A DNA stretch of 64,000 bases from Microcella humidisoli (GCF_024362325.1 NZ_CP101497.1:1426001-1490000); one strand, 5' to 3'; positions 1 to 9,855 are shown, counted from the stretch's first letter. The notes: a model not told the origin generated them from the sequence alone. Translations and numbers: made by a program.

Positions 1-80
1 TCGTTGAGGATGTTGATGCCGGGCAGGTAGCCCGCGGTGACGGCATCGACGTGCACGACCACCTTGCGGGTGTCGGTCAC
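1..80 (-). CDS. livF: LivF-type ABC transporter ATPase (5' fragment)
   Basis: Only the first 26 codons are in the window; the gene runs off the left edge. It starts at a GTG whose first base is position 80, 4 nt after the stop of the livG-like gene. The visible peptide contains VDAVTAGYLPGINILN, which fits the N-terminal strand and A-loop region of LivF ATPases that couple ATP hydrolysis to hydrophobic amino-acid import. Its place as the last gene of a livH-livM-livG-livF order supports the call. Walker motifs lie outside the window, so the assignment rests on this short peptide and on synteny. Confidence 0.75.
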   Translation of the reverse strand, partial: MTDTRKVVVHVDAVTAGYLPGINILN

Positions 81-84
81 GGCG

Positions 85-1014
85 TCACTGCTTTGCGTCG
101 TCGGCGTCGTCATCGGCCAGCTCCTTGATCGCGGTCATGACCCCGGTGTCGAGGTCGCCCAGGTCTTCGTCGTGGTGCGAGCCGAGATAGGCGTCGATCA
201 CCGCGGGGTTCGCCATGACCTCGTGCGGGTCGCCCTCGGCGACAACACGGCCCTCGGCCATCACGACGACCCAGTCGGCGATGTGGCGCACCATGTGCAT
301 GTCGTGCTCGACGAACAGCACCGTCATGCCCTCGGTCTTGAGGTTGAGGATGTGGTCGAGCAGCGACTGCGTGAGCGCCGGGTTGACGCCGGCCATGGGC
401 TCGTCGAGCATGACGAGCGAGGGCTGGCTCATGAGCGCGCGCGCCATCTCGAGCAGCTTCCGCTGCCCGCCCGAGAGGCTCGCGGCGTAGTCGTCCTTCT
501 TGGCGTCGAGCTTGAAGCGCGTCAGCAGTTCGATCGCGCGCGCCTCGATCTCGGCCTCCTGCTTGCGCCAGAACCACGGGAACAGCGCGCGGGCGAGGCT
601 CTCGCCGCTCTGGCCCTTCGCGCCGAGCTTCATGTTGTCGAGCACCGTGAGCAGGCTGAGCGCCTTCGTGAGCTGGAAGGTGCGCACCTGGCCCTTGCGG
701 GCCACCTTGAAGGCGGGGATGCCCGAGATGCCCTGGCCGTCGAAGGTCCACTCCCCGGTGTCGGGCTTGTCGAAGCCCGTCAGAAGGTTGAAGAGCGTCG
801 TCTTCCCGGCGCCGTTCGGGCCGATGAGGGCCGTGATGGCGCCGCGCGGGATCTCGAGGTGGTCGACCTGGACGGCCGTGAGGCCGCCGAAGGTGCGCGT
901 GATGTTGTCGGCCACGATGATCGGGTCGACCTTCTTCACGCCGGGGGCCGGCTCGCCGATGTGCAGGCCGGTCGACTTGATGGGGGCGCCCTGAGCGCCG
1001 GCGCTACTTGACAA
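85..1014 (-). CDS. livG: Branched-chain amino acid-type ABC transporter ATP-binding protein (LivG)
   Basis: A 309-residue cytoplasmic ATPase of the HAAT (Liv) ABC importer family. Visible motifs in order: Walker A GPNGAGKTT, the ABC signature LSGGQRK, Walker B LVMLDEPMAGVNP and the H-loop VEHDM. The MAGVNP stretch after Walker B is typical of LivG. The start is a TTG at 1012-1014 that overlaps the livM stop by 11 nt; AAGGAG lies 7 nt upstream of it, which favours this rare start. An acidic tail (DDADDAKQ) and an N-terminal extension of about 30 residues before the ABC core are slightly unusual. It is translationally coupled to livM and livF. The substrate could be branched-chain amino acids, amides or urea and cannot be told from the ATPase. 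Confidence 0.92.
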   Translation of the reverse strand: MSSSAGAQGAPIKSTGLHIGEPAPGVKKVDPIIVADNITRTFGGLTAVQVDHLEIPRGAITALIGPNGAGKTTLFNLLTGFDKPDTGEWTFDGQGISGIPAFKVARKGQVRTFQLTKALSLLTVLDNMKLGAKGQSGESLARALFPWFWRKQEAEIEARAIELLTRFKLDAKKDDYAASLSGGQRKLLEMARALMSQPSLVMLDEPMAGVNPALTQSLLDHILNLKTEGMTVLFVEHDMHMVRHIADWVVVMAEGRVVAEGDPHEVMANPAVIDAYLGSHHDEDLGDLDTGVMTAIKELADDDADDAKQ

Positions 1015-1987
1015 AGGCCAGCTCCTTCTTGTTGCCGAAGATTCCTTGTGGTCGATAGATGACGATCAGCATGATCGCGACCCCCACCACGATGAAGCGA
1101 AGCTGACCGGCCTGGACGTTCGTCAAGAACGGCAGCCAGCCGACCTCGACCGCGCGGGCGATGAAGCCCGAGAAGAACGAGAGCAGCACCCAGAAGATGA
1201 CCGAGCCGATGATCGGCCCGAACACGGTCGCGGCGCCGCCGAGCAGCAGGATCGCGTAGATGAAGAACGTCAGCGAGGTCTGGTAGTTCGAGGGCACGAC
1301 CGCGCGGGGCAGGATGAAGACCATACCGGCGAGGGCGCCGAACACGCCGCCGATGATGAGCGACTGCATCTTGTAGAAGTACACGTTCTTGCCGAGCGCG
1401 CGCACCGCATCCTCGTCTTCGCGGATGCCCTTGATCACCCGGCCCCAGGGGCTCTTGAAGAGGCGCCAGGTGATGAACGCGGCGATCGCGACGAGACCCC
1501 ATCCGAAGATGCGCACCCACCAGTCGTACTCGTTGTAGACCCACGGGCCGAAGCCGTACGTGCCCGGGGGGATAGGGTTGAGGGCCTCGAAGCCGCCCTT
1601 GTACCCCTGCAGGCCGTTCGCCGAGCCGGTCACGGGCTCGAATTCGTTGGTGGTGAACAGCAGGCGCACGATCTCGGAGGCGGCGATCGTCACGATGGCG
1701 AGGTAGTCCGCCCGCAATCGCAGGGTCGGGATACCGAGGATGAGCGCGAACACGATCGAGGCCACGACCCCGGTGAGGATCGCCGCCCACACCGGCCAGC
1801 CGAAGGTCAGGGTCGCGATGGCGAATCCGTAGGCGCCGAGCATCATGAAGCCCGCCTGGCCGAAGTTCAGCAGGCCCGTGAAGCCGAAGTGGATCGCGAG
1901 CCCGATCGCCGCGAGGGCGTAGGCCGCCGTCGTCGGGGAGATGATCTCCTGCGAGGCGTTGGAGATGATTTGAATCCAGTCGATCAT
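1004..1987 (-). CDS. livM: Branched-chain amino acid-type ABC transporter permease (LivM)
   Basis: A 327-residue polytopic membrane protein with about eight to ten hydrophobic segments. It carries the LivM landmarks GLLNFGQAGFMMLGAYG near residue 40, LRADYLAIVTIAASEIVRL, and the cytoplasmic coupling loop GRVIKGIREDEDAVRALGKN, which contacts the ATPase. The C-terminus ends in the family-typical YRPQGIFGNKKEL. An ATG start at 1985-1987 is preceded by AGGGG and lies 9 nt after the livH stop. It forms the translocation channel with LivH. Substrate specificity is set by a periplasmic-type binding protein, and none is encoded in this window. Confidence 0.93.
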   Translation of the reverse strand: MIDWIQIISNASQEIISPTTAAYALAAIGLAIHFGFTGLLNFGQAGFMMLGAYGFAIATLTFGWPVWAAILTGVVASIVFALILGIPTLRLRADYLAIVTIAASEIVRLLFTTNEFEPVTGSANGLQGYKGGFEALNPIPPGTYGFGPWVYNEYDWWVRIFGWGLVAIAAFITWRLFKSPWGRVIKGIREDEDAVRALGKNVYFYKMQSLIIGGVFGALAGMVFILPRAVVPSNYQTSLTFFIYAILLLGGAATVFGPIIGSVIFWVLLSFFSGFIARAVEVGWLPFLTNVQAGQLRFIVVGVAIMLIVIYRPQGIFGNKKELAFVK

Positions 1988-1996
1988 GGTCAGCCC

Positions 1997-3319
1997 CTAG
2001 CCGATTCGTTCTTTGCGTCCGAGGATGCCCTGGGGCCGCACGAGCAGCACCAGGATGAGGATCACCAGCGCTCCGACATACTTCATATCGGAGGGGATGA
2101 TGAGCGTCGAGAGCTCGACGAAGAGCCCGACGATGAGGGATCCGACGAGCGCGCCGAAGGCCGTACCGAGACCACCGAGTGTCACCGCCGCAAAGGTCAG
2201 CAGCAAGATCTGGAAGCCCATGTCCCAGCTGACACCCGGACGGAAGTACGCCCAGAGCACTCCGGCGAGTCCCGCGAGAGCACCGGCCATCACCCAGACG
2301 ATGCGGATGACGCGGTCGACGTCGATACCGCTCGCCGCAGCGAGCGAGGGGTTGTCGGAGACCGCGCGGGTCGCCTTGCCGATGCGCGTGCGCAGCAGGA
2401 AGTACGCGACACCGAGGAGCACGATCACGCTTACCGCCATGCTGCCGACGTCGACCCAGGAGAGGCCGAACACGCCGATGGACAAGCTCGGGTCGGTCGC
2501 GCCAGGGAGCTGCTGAGGGTCGCCGCCGAAGAAGAGCTGGTAGGTGTATCGCACCGCCAGCGAGAGGCCGATCGAGACGATCATCATCGGAATGAGTCCG
2601 ACCCCGCGCTTGCGGAGAGGCTTCCACAGCGCTGAGTCGTTGACGTACCCGAAGCCCGCGCTGAGTACCAGGGCTATCGGGATCGCGATCCAGATCGGAA
2701 GGCCCATGATCGAGCCGAACAGCAGCGTCATGAGGCCGCCGAAGGTCACGAGTTCGGCGTGGGCGAAGTTGCTGAGGCCCGTCGTGCCGAACACGAGCGA
2801 GAGGCCGATGGCGGCGAGCGCGAGCAGCAGTCCGAAGTTGAGGCCGTTGAAGATGCGCTCGATCACCTGGTCGAACAGGCTCACGGTGTTGCGCTCGCCC
2901 TGGCCGATGAAGAAGTTGGCGACCGCGCTGCCCGACTGCCCGACCGTGATCGTGCGCACGTTCGGCTGCTCGAGCTCGGGGTCGATGACCGCGATGCCCT
3001 CGGGGAGCGTGTTCTCGTCGAGCGTGACGGTGAACTCGCCCTTCTCCGGAACGCCGACCGCCCAGCGGCCGTCCTCTCCGCTCTCGACCTCGACGCGGAA
3101 TCCGCCGCCCTCGACGACGAGCAGCACGTCGGAGAGCGGCTCGTCCGCCAGCTCGACGAGGCCGCTGATCTTGAAGTCGTACTCGTCGAGCCCGACCTCG
3201 TCGGCCGCGGCCGGCGCGGCGATCGACAGGGTGAGCGCAGAGACGAGTCCGGCGAGGAGCACGGCGGCGAGGCGGCGGTGCGCACGTCGGGGGAGTGGTC
3301 TGCTAGCAGCGTGTGCCAC
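1997..3319 (-). CDS. livH: LivH-type permease fused to a signal peptide and extracytoplasmic beta domain
   Basis: A 440-residue protein in three parts. Residues 1-39 look like a Sec signal (RR-rich n-region, then LAAVLLAGLVSALTLS, then APAAA). Residues about 45-140 are a beta-rich, membrane-free domain (DFKISGLVELADEPLSDVLL, GEDGRWAVGVPEKGEFTV) resembling the carboxypeptidase-regulatory or SpaA-like beta-sandwich folds. From about residue 150 it is an ordinary LivH permease (GLSNFAHAELVTFG, LLRTRIGKATRAVSDNPS, VRPQGILGRKERIG). I chose the GTG at 3317-3319 because GGAGG lies just upstream and the signal peptide follows directly; a longer ORF reaching 3448 has no signal-like N-terminus. First gene of the liv operon, divergent from guaB. 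LivH proteins usually have about 290 residues and lack the front domain. Confidence 0.85.
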   Translation of the reverse strand: MAHAASRPLPRRAHRRLAAVLLAGLVSALTLSIAAPAAADEVGLDEYDFKISGLVELADEPLSDVLLVVEGGGFRVEVESGEDGRWAVGVPEKGEFTVTLDENTLPEGIAVIDPELEQPNVRTITVGQSGSAVANFFIGQGERNTVSLFDQVIERIFNGLNFGLLLALAAIGLSLVFGTTGLSNFAHAELVTFGGLMTLLFGSIMGLPIWIAIPIALVLSAGFGYVNDSALWKPLRKRGVGLIPMMIVSIGLSLAVRYTYQLFFGGDPQQLPGATDPSLSIGVFGLSWVDVGSMAVSVIVLLGVAYFLLRTRIGKATRAVSDNPSLAAASGIDVDRVIRIVWVMAGALAGLAGVLWAYFRPGVSWDMGFQILLLTFAAVTLGGLGTAFGALVGSLIVGLFVELSTLIIPSDMKYVGALVILILVLLVRPQGILGRKERIG

Positions 3320-5096
<1,777 letters not shown>

Positions 5097-5107
5097 GCGC
5101 GCGCGGA

Positions 5108-5126
5108 GTGTGCGCGGCGCGCACAC
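5108..5126. terminator. Perfect hairpin after guaB (possible terminator)
   Basis: GTGTGCGC-GGC-GCGCACAC, an 8-bp perfect stem with a 3-nt loop, starts 12 nt after the guaB stop. There is no T-run, so intrinsic termination is uncertain; a role as an RNA 3'-end stabiliser is equally possible. Confidence 0.4.
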
Positions 5127-5148
5127 GGCGCTTCGTGCTATCCCAGGA

Positions 5149-5206
5149 CCGTGCGCTTCGGCTGTGACCGTGCGCCGTCGTGCACGGTCATGACCGCAGC
5201 GCACGG
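5149..5206. repeat. 58-nt structured direct repeat, copy A
   Basis: Runs from CCGTGCGCTTCGGC to GCGCACGG. It can fold as a two-tier hairpin: outer arms CCGTGCGC with GCGCACGG, inner stem GACCGTGC with GCACGGTC. It matches copy B (6257-6314) at 42 of 58 positions without gaps, in the same orientation. The two copies flank a single gene (5296-6243). Confidence 0.6.
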
Positions 5207-5295
5207 GCTCCTCCCCGCGAGCAAGCGGGAGCGAGCATCCACCTGCTCACTCTGGTCAACGGGTGGGGGCGCTGTGGTCGGTTCACACTGCCGGC

Positions 5296-6243
5296 ATGGA
5301 GATTCCCCACCACCTCATGAACGAGGGGATGCTCGTCTCGGGCACCCTCGACGCACTCGGCTACGACACTCGAGCTCTCCGCCGGGTCGCGACCGCGGGC
5401 ACCCTCGTGCGATTGGCTCGAGGCGTGTATGTCAATGCCGTCGTATGGCAATCGGCGACGCCGCGAGAACGGCACGTTCTGCGCTGTCGAGCCACCGCGG
5501 CTCGACTGGGCAACCAGGTCGTGCTCGCGGCCGCGTCGGCCGCAGCGGTGTTGGACCTCACCTATCTGGGCCGGTGGCCCGAGCGCGTCTGCGCGCTTAA
5601 CTCCGTCGCCGATGGCACTCGTGTGCGCGGGGGAATCGCATGGCGGGCTCATGACGATCGCCACACGGGGGTGCTCGATCTCGGGTGGGTTCGCACGACC
5701 GACCCCTACCGCACGGCGATCGAGGTCAGCGCGCGGGAAGGCTTTCTAGCCGGAGTCGTGACCGCTGACTCCGCGCTGCGCGCGAACGGGCACCGTGGAG
5801 CCGGAGACGGTGCGAGCGAGCTTCTCGCGATGGCGGAATCACTCCAGCTGCAGCGGGGAGTCCGCCGGGTCGAACGTGTAGCGGCGTTTGCCAACGGTCA
5901 CAGTGAGTCGGCGGGGGAGTCGTGGACTCGCGTCGTGCTCGCCGACCTCGGTGCTGAGCATCCTGAACTGCAAGTCGACATCGTCGACGACGGGCTGTGG
6001 CTCGCGCGTGTCGACTTCTGTTGGCCCGAGCGGCGCATCGTGCTCGAATTCGACGGCGCGAAGAAGTATCGCGCGCCCCTGCGAGGCGCTGCTCGCTCGG
6101 CGGAAGACATCGTGATCGAGGAGAAGAAGCGGGAAGATCGACTGCGGGCCGCGGGGTGGACCGTGTTGCGGATCGTCTGGGATGACCTGCGCGAGCCGGA
6201 GCGCCTGCGTCGGCTCCTCCGGCGGCATGGGCTCATCGGCTGA
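5296..6243 (+). CDS. AbiEi-like antitoxin N-terminal domain plus DUF559/Vsr-like C-terminal domain protein
   Basis: A 315-residue soluble protein. The N-terminal 45 residues (ALGYDTRALRRVATAGTL, VRLARGVYV) fit the winged-helix of AbiEi-type antitoxin proteins. The C-terminal about 100 residues look like a DUF559/very-short-patch-repair endonuclease-like PD-(D/E)XK fold: VDFCWPERRIVLEFDG supplies the D and E-x-D pattern with a K two residues later, then EEKKREDRLRAAGW and VLRIVWDDL. No AbiEii-type nucleotidyltransferase toxin is adjacent, so this is an orphan rather than a complete toxin-antitoxin pair. The ATG at 5296 is preferred over an in-frame start at 5263. The two 58-nt repeats on either side suggest a discrete insertion unit. 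Such proteins are common in actinobacteria and their role is not established. Confidence 0.7.
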   Translation: MEIPHHLMNEGMLVSGTLDALGYDTRALRRVATAGTLVRLARGVYVNAVVWQSATPRERHVLRCRATAARLGNQVVLAAASAAAVLDLTYLGRWPERVCALNSVADGTRVRGGIAWRAHDDRHTGVLDLGWVRTTDPYRTAIEVSAREGFLAGVVTADSALRANGHRGAGDGASELLAMAESLQLQRGVRRVERVAAFANGHSESAGESWTRVVLADLGAEHPELQVDIVDDGLWLARVDFCWPERRIVLEFDGAKKYRAPLRGAARSAEDIVIEEKKREDRLRAAGWTVLRIVWDDLREPERLRRLLRRHGLIG

Positions 6244-6256
6244 GGCGCTCGTCAAC

Positions 6257-6314
6257 CCGTGCTGTTCGGCAGAGACCGTGCAGTTCGGCGCACGGTGTTG
6301 GCCGAAACGCACGG
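6257..6314. repeat. 58-nt structured direct repeat, copy B
   Basis: Begins 13 nt after the stop of the AbiEi/DUF559-like gene. Outer arms are CCGTGC-TG-TTCGGC and GCCGAA-AC-GCACGG; the inner stem is ACCGTGC with GCACGGT around an 8-nt loop. 42 of 58 positions are identical to copy A at 5149-5206, and substitutions keep much of the pairing. Confidence 0.6.
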
Positions 6315-6361
6315 CATCACCTGGGGGCGGGCGAGCGCGAGTGGCAGGCGGGCGCGCGCGG

Positions 6362-7393
6362 CTACGCGCCCGGCGGCGGGGTCGGGATGCGGGCTCCGGT
6401 CTCGTGCGAGCGGATCACGGCGTGCGCGAGCTCGAGCGCACGGCGACCCGCCGACGCGGGAACGGGCGGCGGTGAGCCGGTGCGCAGGGCCGCGAGCACA
6501 GCATCCAGGTGCCGGTCGACGGTGCGCTCGAAGGAGCGCGCCTCGTCGTTGAAGTAGCCGGCCCGCCACACCCGCTCGGTCTCGTCACCCACCGACTGCA
6601 GCGTGAGCGAGCGCACCGTGTCGTGGATGACCGCGCGGCCCGCGGTGCCGTTCAGCTCGACGCGCTGGGTGTCGGGGTAGGCGTACGACGAGTCGTACGA
6701 GCCGAGCATGGTTCCGACGGCTCCCGATGCGAACTCGAGCGCGATGGCGACCGTGCTGAAGGCCCCGTAGGTCATGGAGGTCATCTGCGCGGCCACCGAG
6801 CTGATCGGCCCGCACAGGTGCTCGAGCATGTCGAAGCCGTGGCACTGCGTCTCGATGAGGTTGGCGTGCGGCGAGGGCCCGCGGTTGGCCTCGCCGCCGA
6901 AGCGCCAGGTGGCGAACACGAGGTCGCCGAGCTCGCCCGCCGCGATGGCGGCTCGCGCGCGCAGCACGGGTTCGGCGTAGCGGTGGTTGAAGTTGATGGC
7001 GAAGAACGTGTCGCCCGCGGCGTCGAGCAGCGCGTCGGCCTCGGCGAGCTCGAAGACGAGCGGCTTCTCGACGAGCAGTGGCACGCCCGCGCGCAGCAGC
7101 TGCAGCGTGGGCGCGAAGTGCTCCTCGTTCGGCAGGCTCACCATGACGAGATCGGGATGCTCGGCCTCGAGCATCCCGTCGATCGAGGTGTAGGCGCGCG
7201 TGCCGTACGCGGCCGCACGGGCCTCGGTGCGCGACGGGTCGCGACCCACGACGCCCACGAGCTCGGTGTCGACGCGGTCGGTGACGACGCGCGCGTGCTG
7301 GGCTCCCCAGCCGCCGGTGCCGACGACGGCGACCCGCAGCGGCTCGACCCCGTGCGCGCCCGGTCGCTCGATGCTCAGTGCGCTGCCGGCCAT
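6362..7393 (-). CDS. Gfo/Idh/MocA family NAD(P)-dependent oxidoreductase
   Basis: A 343-residue predicted cytoplasmic oxidoreductase. The Rossmann fingerprint is LRVAVVGTGGWGAQHARV (residues about 19-36), followed by the family EKP motif (LLVEKPLVF, about 107-114) and the C-terminal substrate-domain features NFNHRYAEP and GFDMLEHLCGP. The ATG at 7391-7393 has AGGAGG just upstream, which settles the start; the same frame stays open for 1.6 kb beyond it but is antisense to guaB3. Members act on sugars, inositol or their derivatives, and the substrate cannot be inferred. Divergent from guaB3 (81 bp) and transcribed alone. Confidence 0.85.
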   Translation of the reverse strand: MAGSALSIERPGAHGVEPLRVAVVGTGGWGAQHARVVTDRVDTELVGVVGRDPSRTEARAAAYGTRAYTSIDGMLEAEHPDLVMVSLPNEEHFAPTLQLLRAGVPLLVEKPLVFELAEADALLDAAGDTFFAINFNHRYAEPVLRARAAIAAGELGDLVFATWRFGGEANRGPSPHANLIETQCHGFDMLEHLCGPISSVAAQMTSMTYGAFSTVAIALEFASGAVGTMLGSYDSSYAYPDTQRVELNGTAGRAVIHDTVRSLTLQSVGDETERVWRAGYFNDEARSFERTVDRHLDAVLAALRTGSPPPVPASAGRRALELAHAVIRSHETGARIPTPPPGA

Positions 7394-7462
7394 GGTGCCC
7401 TCCTGTCGGCGGCGGTCGGCATCGACCGCCGAGCGCCACGTTACCCGCGCGCGCCCGCCCGA

Positions 7463-7468
7463 TAGGCT
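7463..7468 (+). promoter_or_regulatory. Minus-10 box TAGGCT, leaderless guaB3 promoter
   Basis: TAGGCT ends 6 nt before the GTG at 7475 (9 nt before the ATG at 7478), so transcription should start at or next to the start codon. No Shine-Dalgarno sequence is visible. Confidence 0.55.
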
Positions 7469-7474
7469 GGCGGG

Positions 7475-8596
7475 GTGATGGAGATCGAGATCGGCCGAGG
7501 CAAGCGGGCACGCAGGGCGTACTCGTTCGACGACATCGCCGTGGTGCCCAGTCGGCGCACGCGCGACCCCGAGGTCGTGTCGCTGGCCTGGAGCATCGAC
7601 GCGCTGACCTTCGCGATGCCCGTCATCGCGGCCCCCATGGACTCGGTCGTGAGCCCCGCCACCGCGATCGCCATCGGGCGACTCGGCGGCCTCGGCGTGC
7701 TCGACCTCGAGGGCCTGTGGACCCGGTACGAGGATGCGGAGGCGCAGCTCGCCCGCATCCGCGAGCTCGACGAGGCGGGCGCGACGGCCGAGATGCAGCG
7801 CATCTACGCCGAGCCCATCAAGCCCGAGCTCATTGGCGCGCGACTCGCCGAGATCCGTGCGGCGGGCGTGCCGGTCGCGGGCGCTCTCAGCCCGCAGCGC
7901 ACGCAGGAGCACCACCAGGCCGTCATCGACGCCGGGGTCGACCTGTTCGTCATCCGCGGCACGACGGTGAGCGCCGAGCACGTCTCGAACGGCAGCGAGC
8001 CCCTCAACCTCAAGAAGTTCATCTACGAGCTCGACGTTCCGGTGATGGTGGGCGGCGCCGCCACCTACACCGCGGCGCTGCACCTCATGCGCACGGGCGC
8101 GGCCGGGGTGCTCGTCGGCTTCGGCGGCGGGGCCGCGTCGACGACGCGGTTGAGCCTGGGCATCCACGCGCCGATGGCGACCGCGGTGAGCGACGTCGCC
8201 GCCGCGCGACGCGACTACATGGACGAGTCGGGCGGCCGTTACGTGCACGTCATCGCCGACGGCGGCCTCGGCACGAGCGGCGACATCGTCAAGGCCGTCG
8301 CGATGGGCGCCGACGCGGTCATGCTGGGCAGCACCCTCGCGCGAGCGACGGATGCTCCGGGCGGCGGGTGGCACTGGGGCGCCGAGGCGCACCACCCCGA
8401 GCTGCCGCGCGGCAAGCGCGTGCACGTCGGCCAGCTCGCCCCGCTCGAGCAGCTGCTGTTCGGACCGAGCACGACGGCCGACGGTCAGGTCAATCTCATG
8501 GGCGCTCTGCGACGATCGATGGCGACGACGGGCTATTCCGACGTCAAGGAGTTCCAGCGGGTCGACGTGGTCGTGGCGCCCTACTCGGCGCACTGA
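7475..8596 (+). CDS. guaB3: GuaB3 family IMP dehydrogenase-related protein
   Basis: A 373-residue IMPDH/GMPR-superfamily TIM barrel without CBS domains. It opens with EIGRGKRARRAYSFDDIAVVPSRRTRD, typical of the actinobacterial GuaB3 group, and contains PVIAAPMDSVVSP, YVHVIADGGLGTSGDIVKA and FGPSTTADGQVNLMGALRRSM. Where GuaB has the catalytic GPGSICTTR, this protein reads GFGGGAASTTR, so the nucleophilic Cys position is Ser. That makes ordinary IMPDH chemistry doubtful, although the purine-binding scaffold is intact. Either the GTG at 7475 or the ATG at 7478 could start it; the minus-10 box 6 nt upstream predicts a leaderless mRNA. It lies upstream of SURF1, DUF3817 and guaA in one direction. 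Confidence 0.88.
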   Translation: MMEIEIGRGKRARRAYSFDDIAVVPSRRTRDPEVVSLAWSIDALTFAMPVIAAPMDSVVSPATAIAIGRLGGLGVLDLEGLWTRYEDAEAQLARIRELDEAGATAEMQRIYAEPIKPELIGARLAEIRAAGVPVAGALSPQRTQEHHQAVIDAGVDLFVIRGTTVSAEHVSNGSEPLNLKKFIYELDVPVMVGGAATYTAALHLMRTGAAGVLVGFGGGAASTTRLSLGIHAPMATAVSDVAAARRDYMDESGGRYVHVIADGGLGTSGDIVKAVAMGADAVMLGSTLARATDAPGGGWHWGAEAHHPELPRGKRVHVGQLAPLEQLLFGPSTTADGQVNLMGALRRSMATTGYSDVKEFQRVDVVVAPYSAH

Positions 8597-8633
8597 GCCT
8601 CGCGCCCGCGCGCGCAGGAGGAGACCCCCGCCG

Positions 8634-9434
8634 ATGGCGACCGACGCCCCCGTTCCCTCGCTTCCGCCGTTCTGGCGCGTCGCCCGGCGTCCGCGCTGGA
8701 TCGCGGCGCTGCTGCTCGCGCTGGGTGTCGCGGGCGGTTTCGCGGCGCTCGGGCAGTGGCAGCTCGAGCGCTCGCTCGAGTCGACCGTGGTCGACGAGCG
8801 CGAGACCGAGTCGCCCGTGCCGCTCGAGTCGGTGGCCGAGCCGCAGCAGGTGATGACGACCGACGCGAGCGGCCGGCTCGTGACCGTGAGCGGCGAGTGG
8901 ATGCCCGGGGACGACCTCGTCGTCACGGGGCGGCTCAGCGGGGACGACGGATCCGGCGCCGCGGGCGAGCCGGGGGACTGGGTCATCCGCCACGTCGTGA
9001 CCGAGGGCGGCGCGAGCCTCGCGGTGGCTGTCGGGTACGGGCCAGTTGGGGCGGGCATCCCGACCCTGCCGGTCGGCGAGGCCGACCTGACCGGCCGCTA
9101 TGTGCCGAGCGAGTCGCCGCAGATCAGCGACTTCGAGGCGGGTGAACGCACGGCGATCGCCGTCGCCGAGCTGGTCAACCTGTGGGCCGAGCCGGGCCCT
9201 GTCTTCTCGGGCTACCTCGTGCTCGACGACGCGCCCGCGGGGCTCGAGACGATCGCGGCGCCCCCGCCCGAGCAGCAGACCGAGCTCAACCTGCTCAACC
9301 TGTTCTACGCGATCGAGTGGGTCATCTTCGGCGGCTTCGCGATCTACCTGTGGTGGCGCCTCGTGCGTGACGAGCAGGAGAAGATCGCGGCGGCCACGAA
9401 CGCAGAGACGGCTCAGCCCGCGCCCCTAAACTGA
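8634..9434 (+). CDS. SURF1 family protein (cytochrome oxidase assembly)
   Basis: A 266-residue membrane protein with one N-terminal transmembrane helix (about 22-40), a large extracytoplasmic domain and one C-terminal helix (about 226-245). The SURF1 hallmarks are present: GQWQLERS right after the first helix and LNLFYAIEWVIFGGFAIYLWWR at the end. SURF1 proteins assist haem A insertion and assembly of cytochrome c oxidase. AGGAGGAG lies about 11 nt before the ATG at 8634, which defines the start; the frame continues upstream inside guaB3 but without family sequence. Spaced 37 nt after guaB3. Confidence 0.88.
   Translation: MATDAPVPSLPPFWRVARRPRWIAALLLALGVAGGFAALGQWQLERSLESTVVDERETESPVPLESVAEPQQVMTTDASGRLVTVSGEWMPGDDLVVTGRLSGDDGSGAAGEPGDWVIRHVVTEGGASLAVAVGYGPVGAGIPTLPVGEADLTGRYVPSESPQISDFEAGERTAIAVAELVNLWAEPGPVFSGYLVLDDAPAGLETIAAPPPEQQTELNLLNLFYAIEWVIFGGFAIYLWWRLVRDEQEKIAAATNAETAQPAPLN
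9427..9432 (+). promoter_or_regulatory. Minus-10 box TAAACT overlapping the SURF1 stop
   Basis: TAAACT ends on the first base of the SURF1 TGA (9432-9434) and lies 6 nt before the DUF3817 ATG at 9439. Geometry fits a leaderless internal promoter for the DUF3817-guaA pair. Confidence 0.5.
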
Positions 9435-9438
9435 GTGC

Positions 9439-9855
9439 ATGGCGATCGGCCCGAAGCGCGCAGACATTCCCCTGATCCGACGCACCCTCGGGGTCTACAA
9501 GGTCTCGTCGATCATCACGGGCATCTTCCTGCTGGGCCTCGTCGTCATGATGGTGTGCCGCTACGGGTTCGGCGTCGACATCGAGTTCGGCGGGGTATCC
9601 GGAGGCCTCGCGCTCACCGACCCCGACGCGATCACGGGCTTCAACGTCTCGATCTTCCTGCTCGCCGTGCACGGCTGGCTCTACGTGCTCTACCTCGCGT
9701 GCGACTTCGTGCTGTGGCGCGTGCTGCGCTGGCCGTTCTGGAAGTTCCTGTGGATCGCCATGGGCGGCATCATCCCGTTCCTCTCGTTCTTCTTCGAGCG
9801 CCAGGTGCCGCGCGACGTCGAGGCGATCATCGCTGACCTGGAGGCCGCCGCATGA
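9439..9855 (+). CDS. DUF3817 family integral membrane protein
   Basis: A 138-residue membrane protein with three to four hydrophobic helices. Recognisable DUF3817 features are [20 protein letters not shown] near the N-terminus and [18 protein letters not shown] in the middle, with a conserved HGW. The function of the family is unknown. It overlaps guaA by 4 nt (ATGA), indicating translational coupling; this DUF3817-guaA arrangement is seen in many actinobacteria. No ribosome-binding site is evident, in keeping with the predicted leaderless start. Confidence 0.85.
   Translation: MAIGPKRADIPLIRRTLGVYKVSSIITGIFLLGLVVMMVCRYGFGVDIEFGGVSGGLALTDPDAITGFNVSIFLLAVHGWLYVLYLACDFVLWRVLRWPFWKFLWIAMGGIIPFLSFFFERQVPRDVEAIIADLEAAA

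Noticed and set aside
5296..6243. Complete type IV toxin-antitoxin pair or restriction system
   Set aside because: No toxin, methyltransferase or second subunit is adjacent; only one antitoxin-like gene with a nuclease-like tail is present.
7394..9058. Upstream extension giving an 898-residue protein with the Gfo/Idh/MocA oxidoreductase
   Set aside because: The extra sequence is antisense to guaB3 and SURF1 and has no domain pattern; AGGAGG precedes the ATG at 7393.
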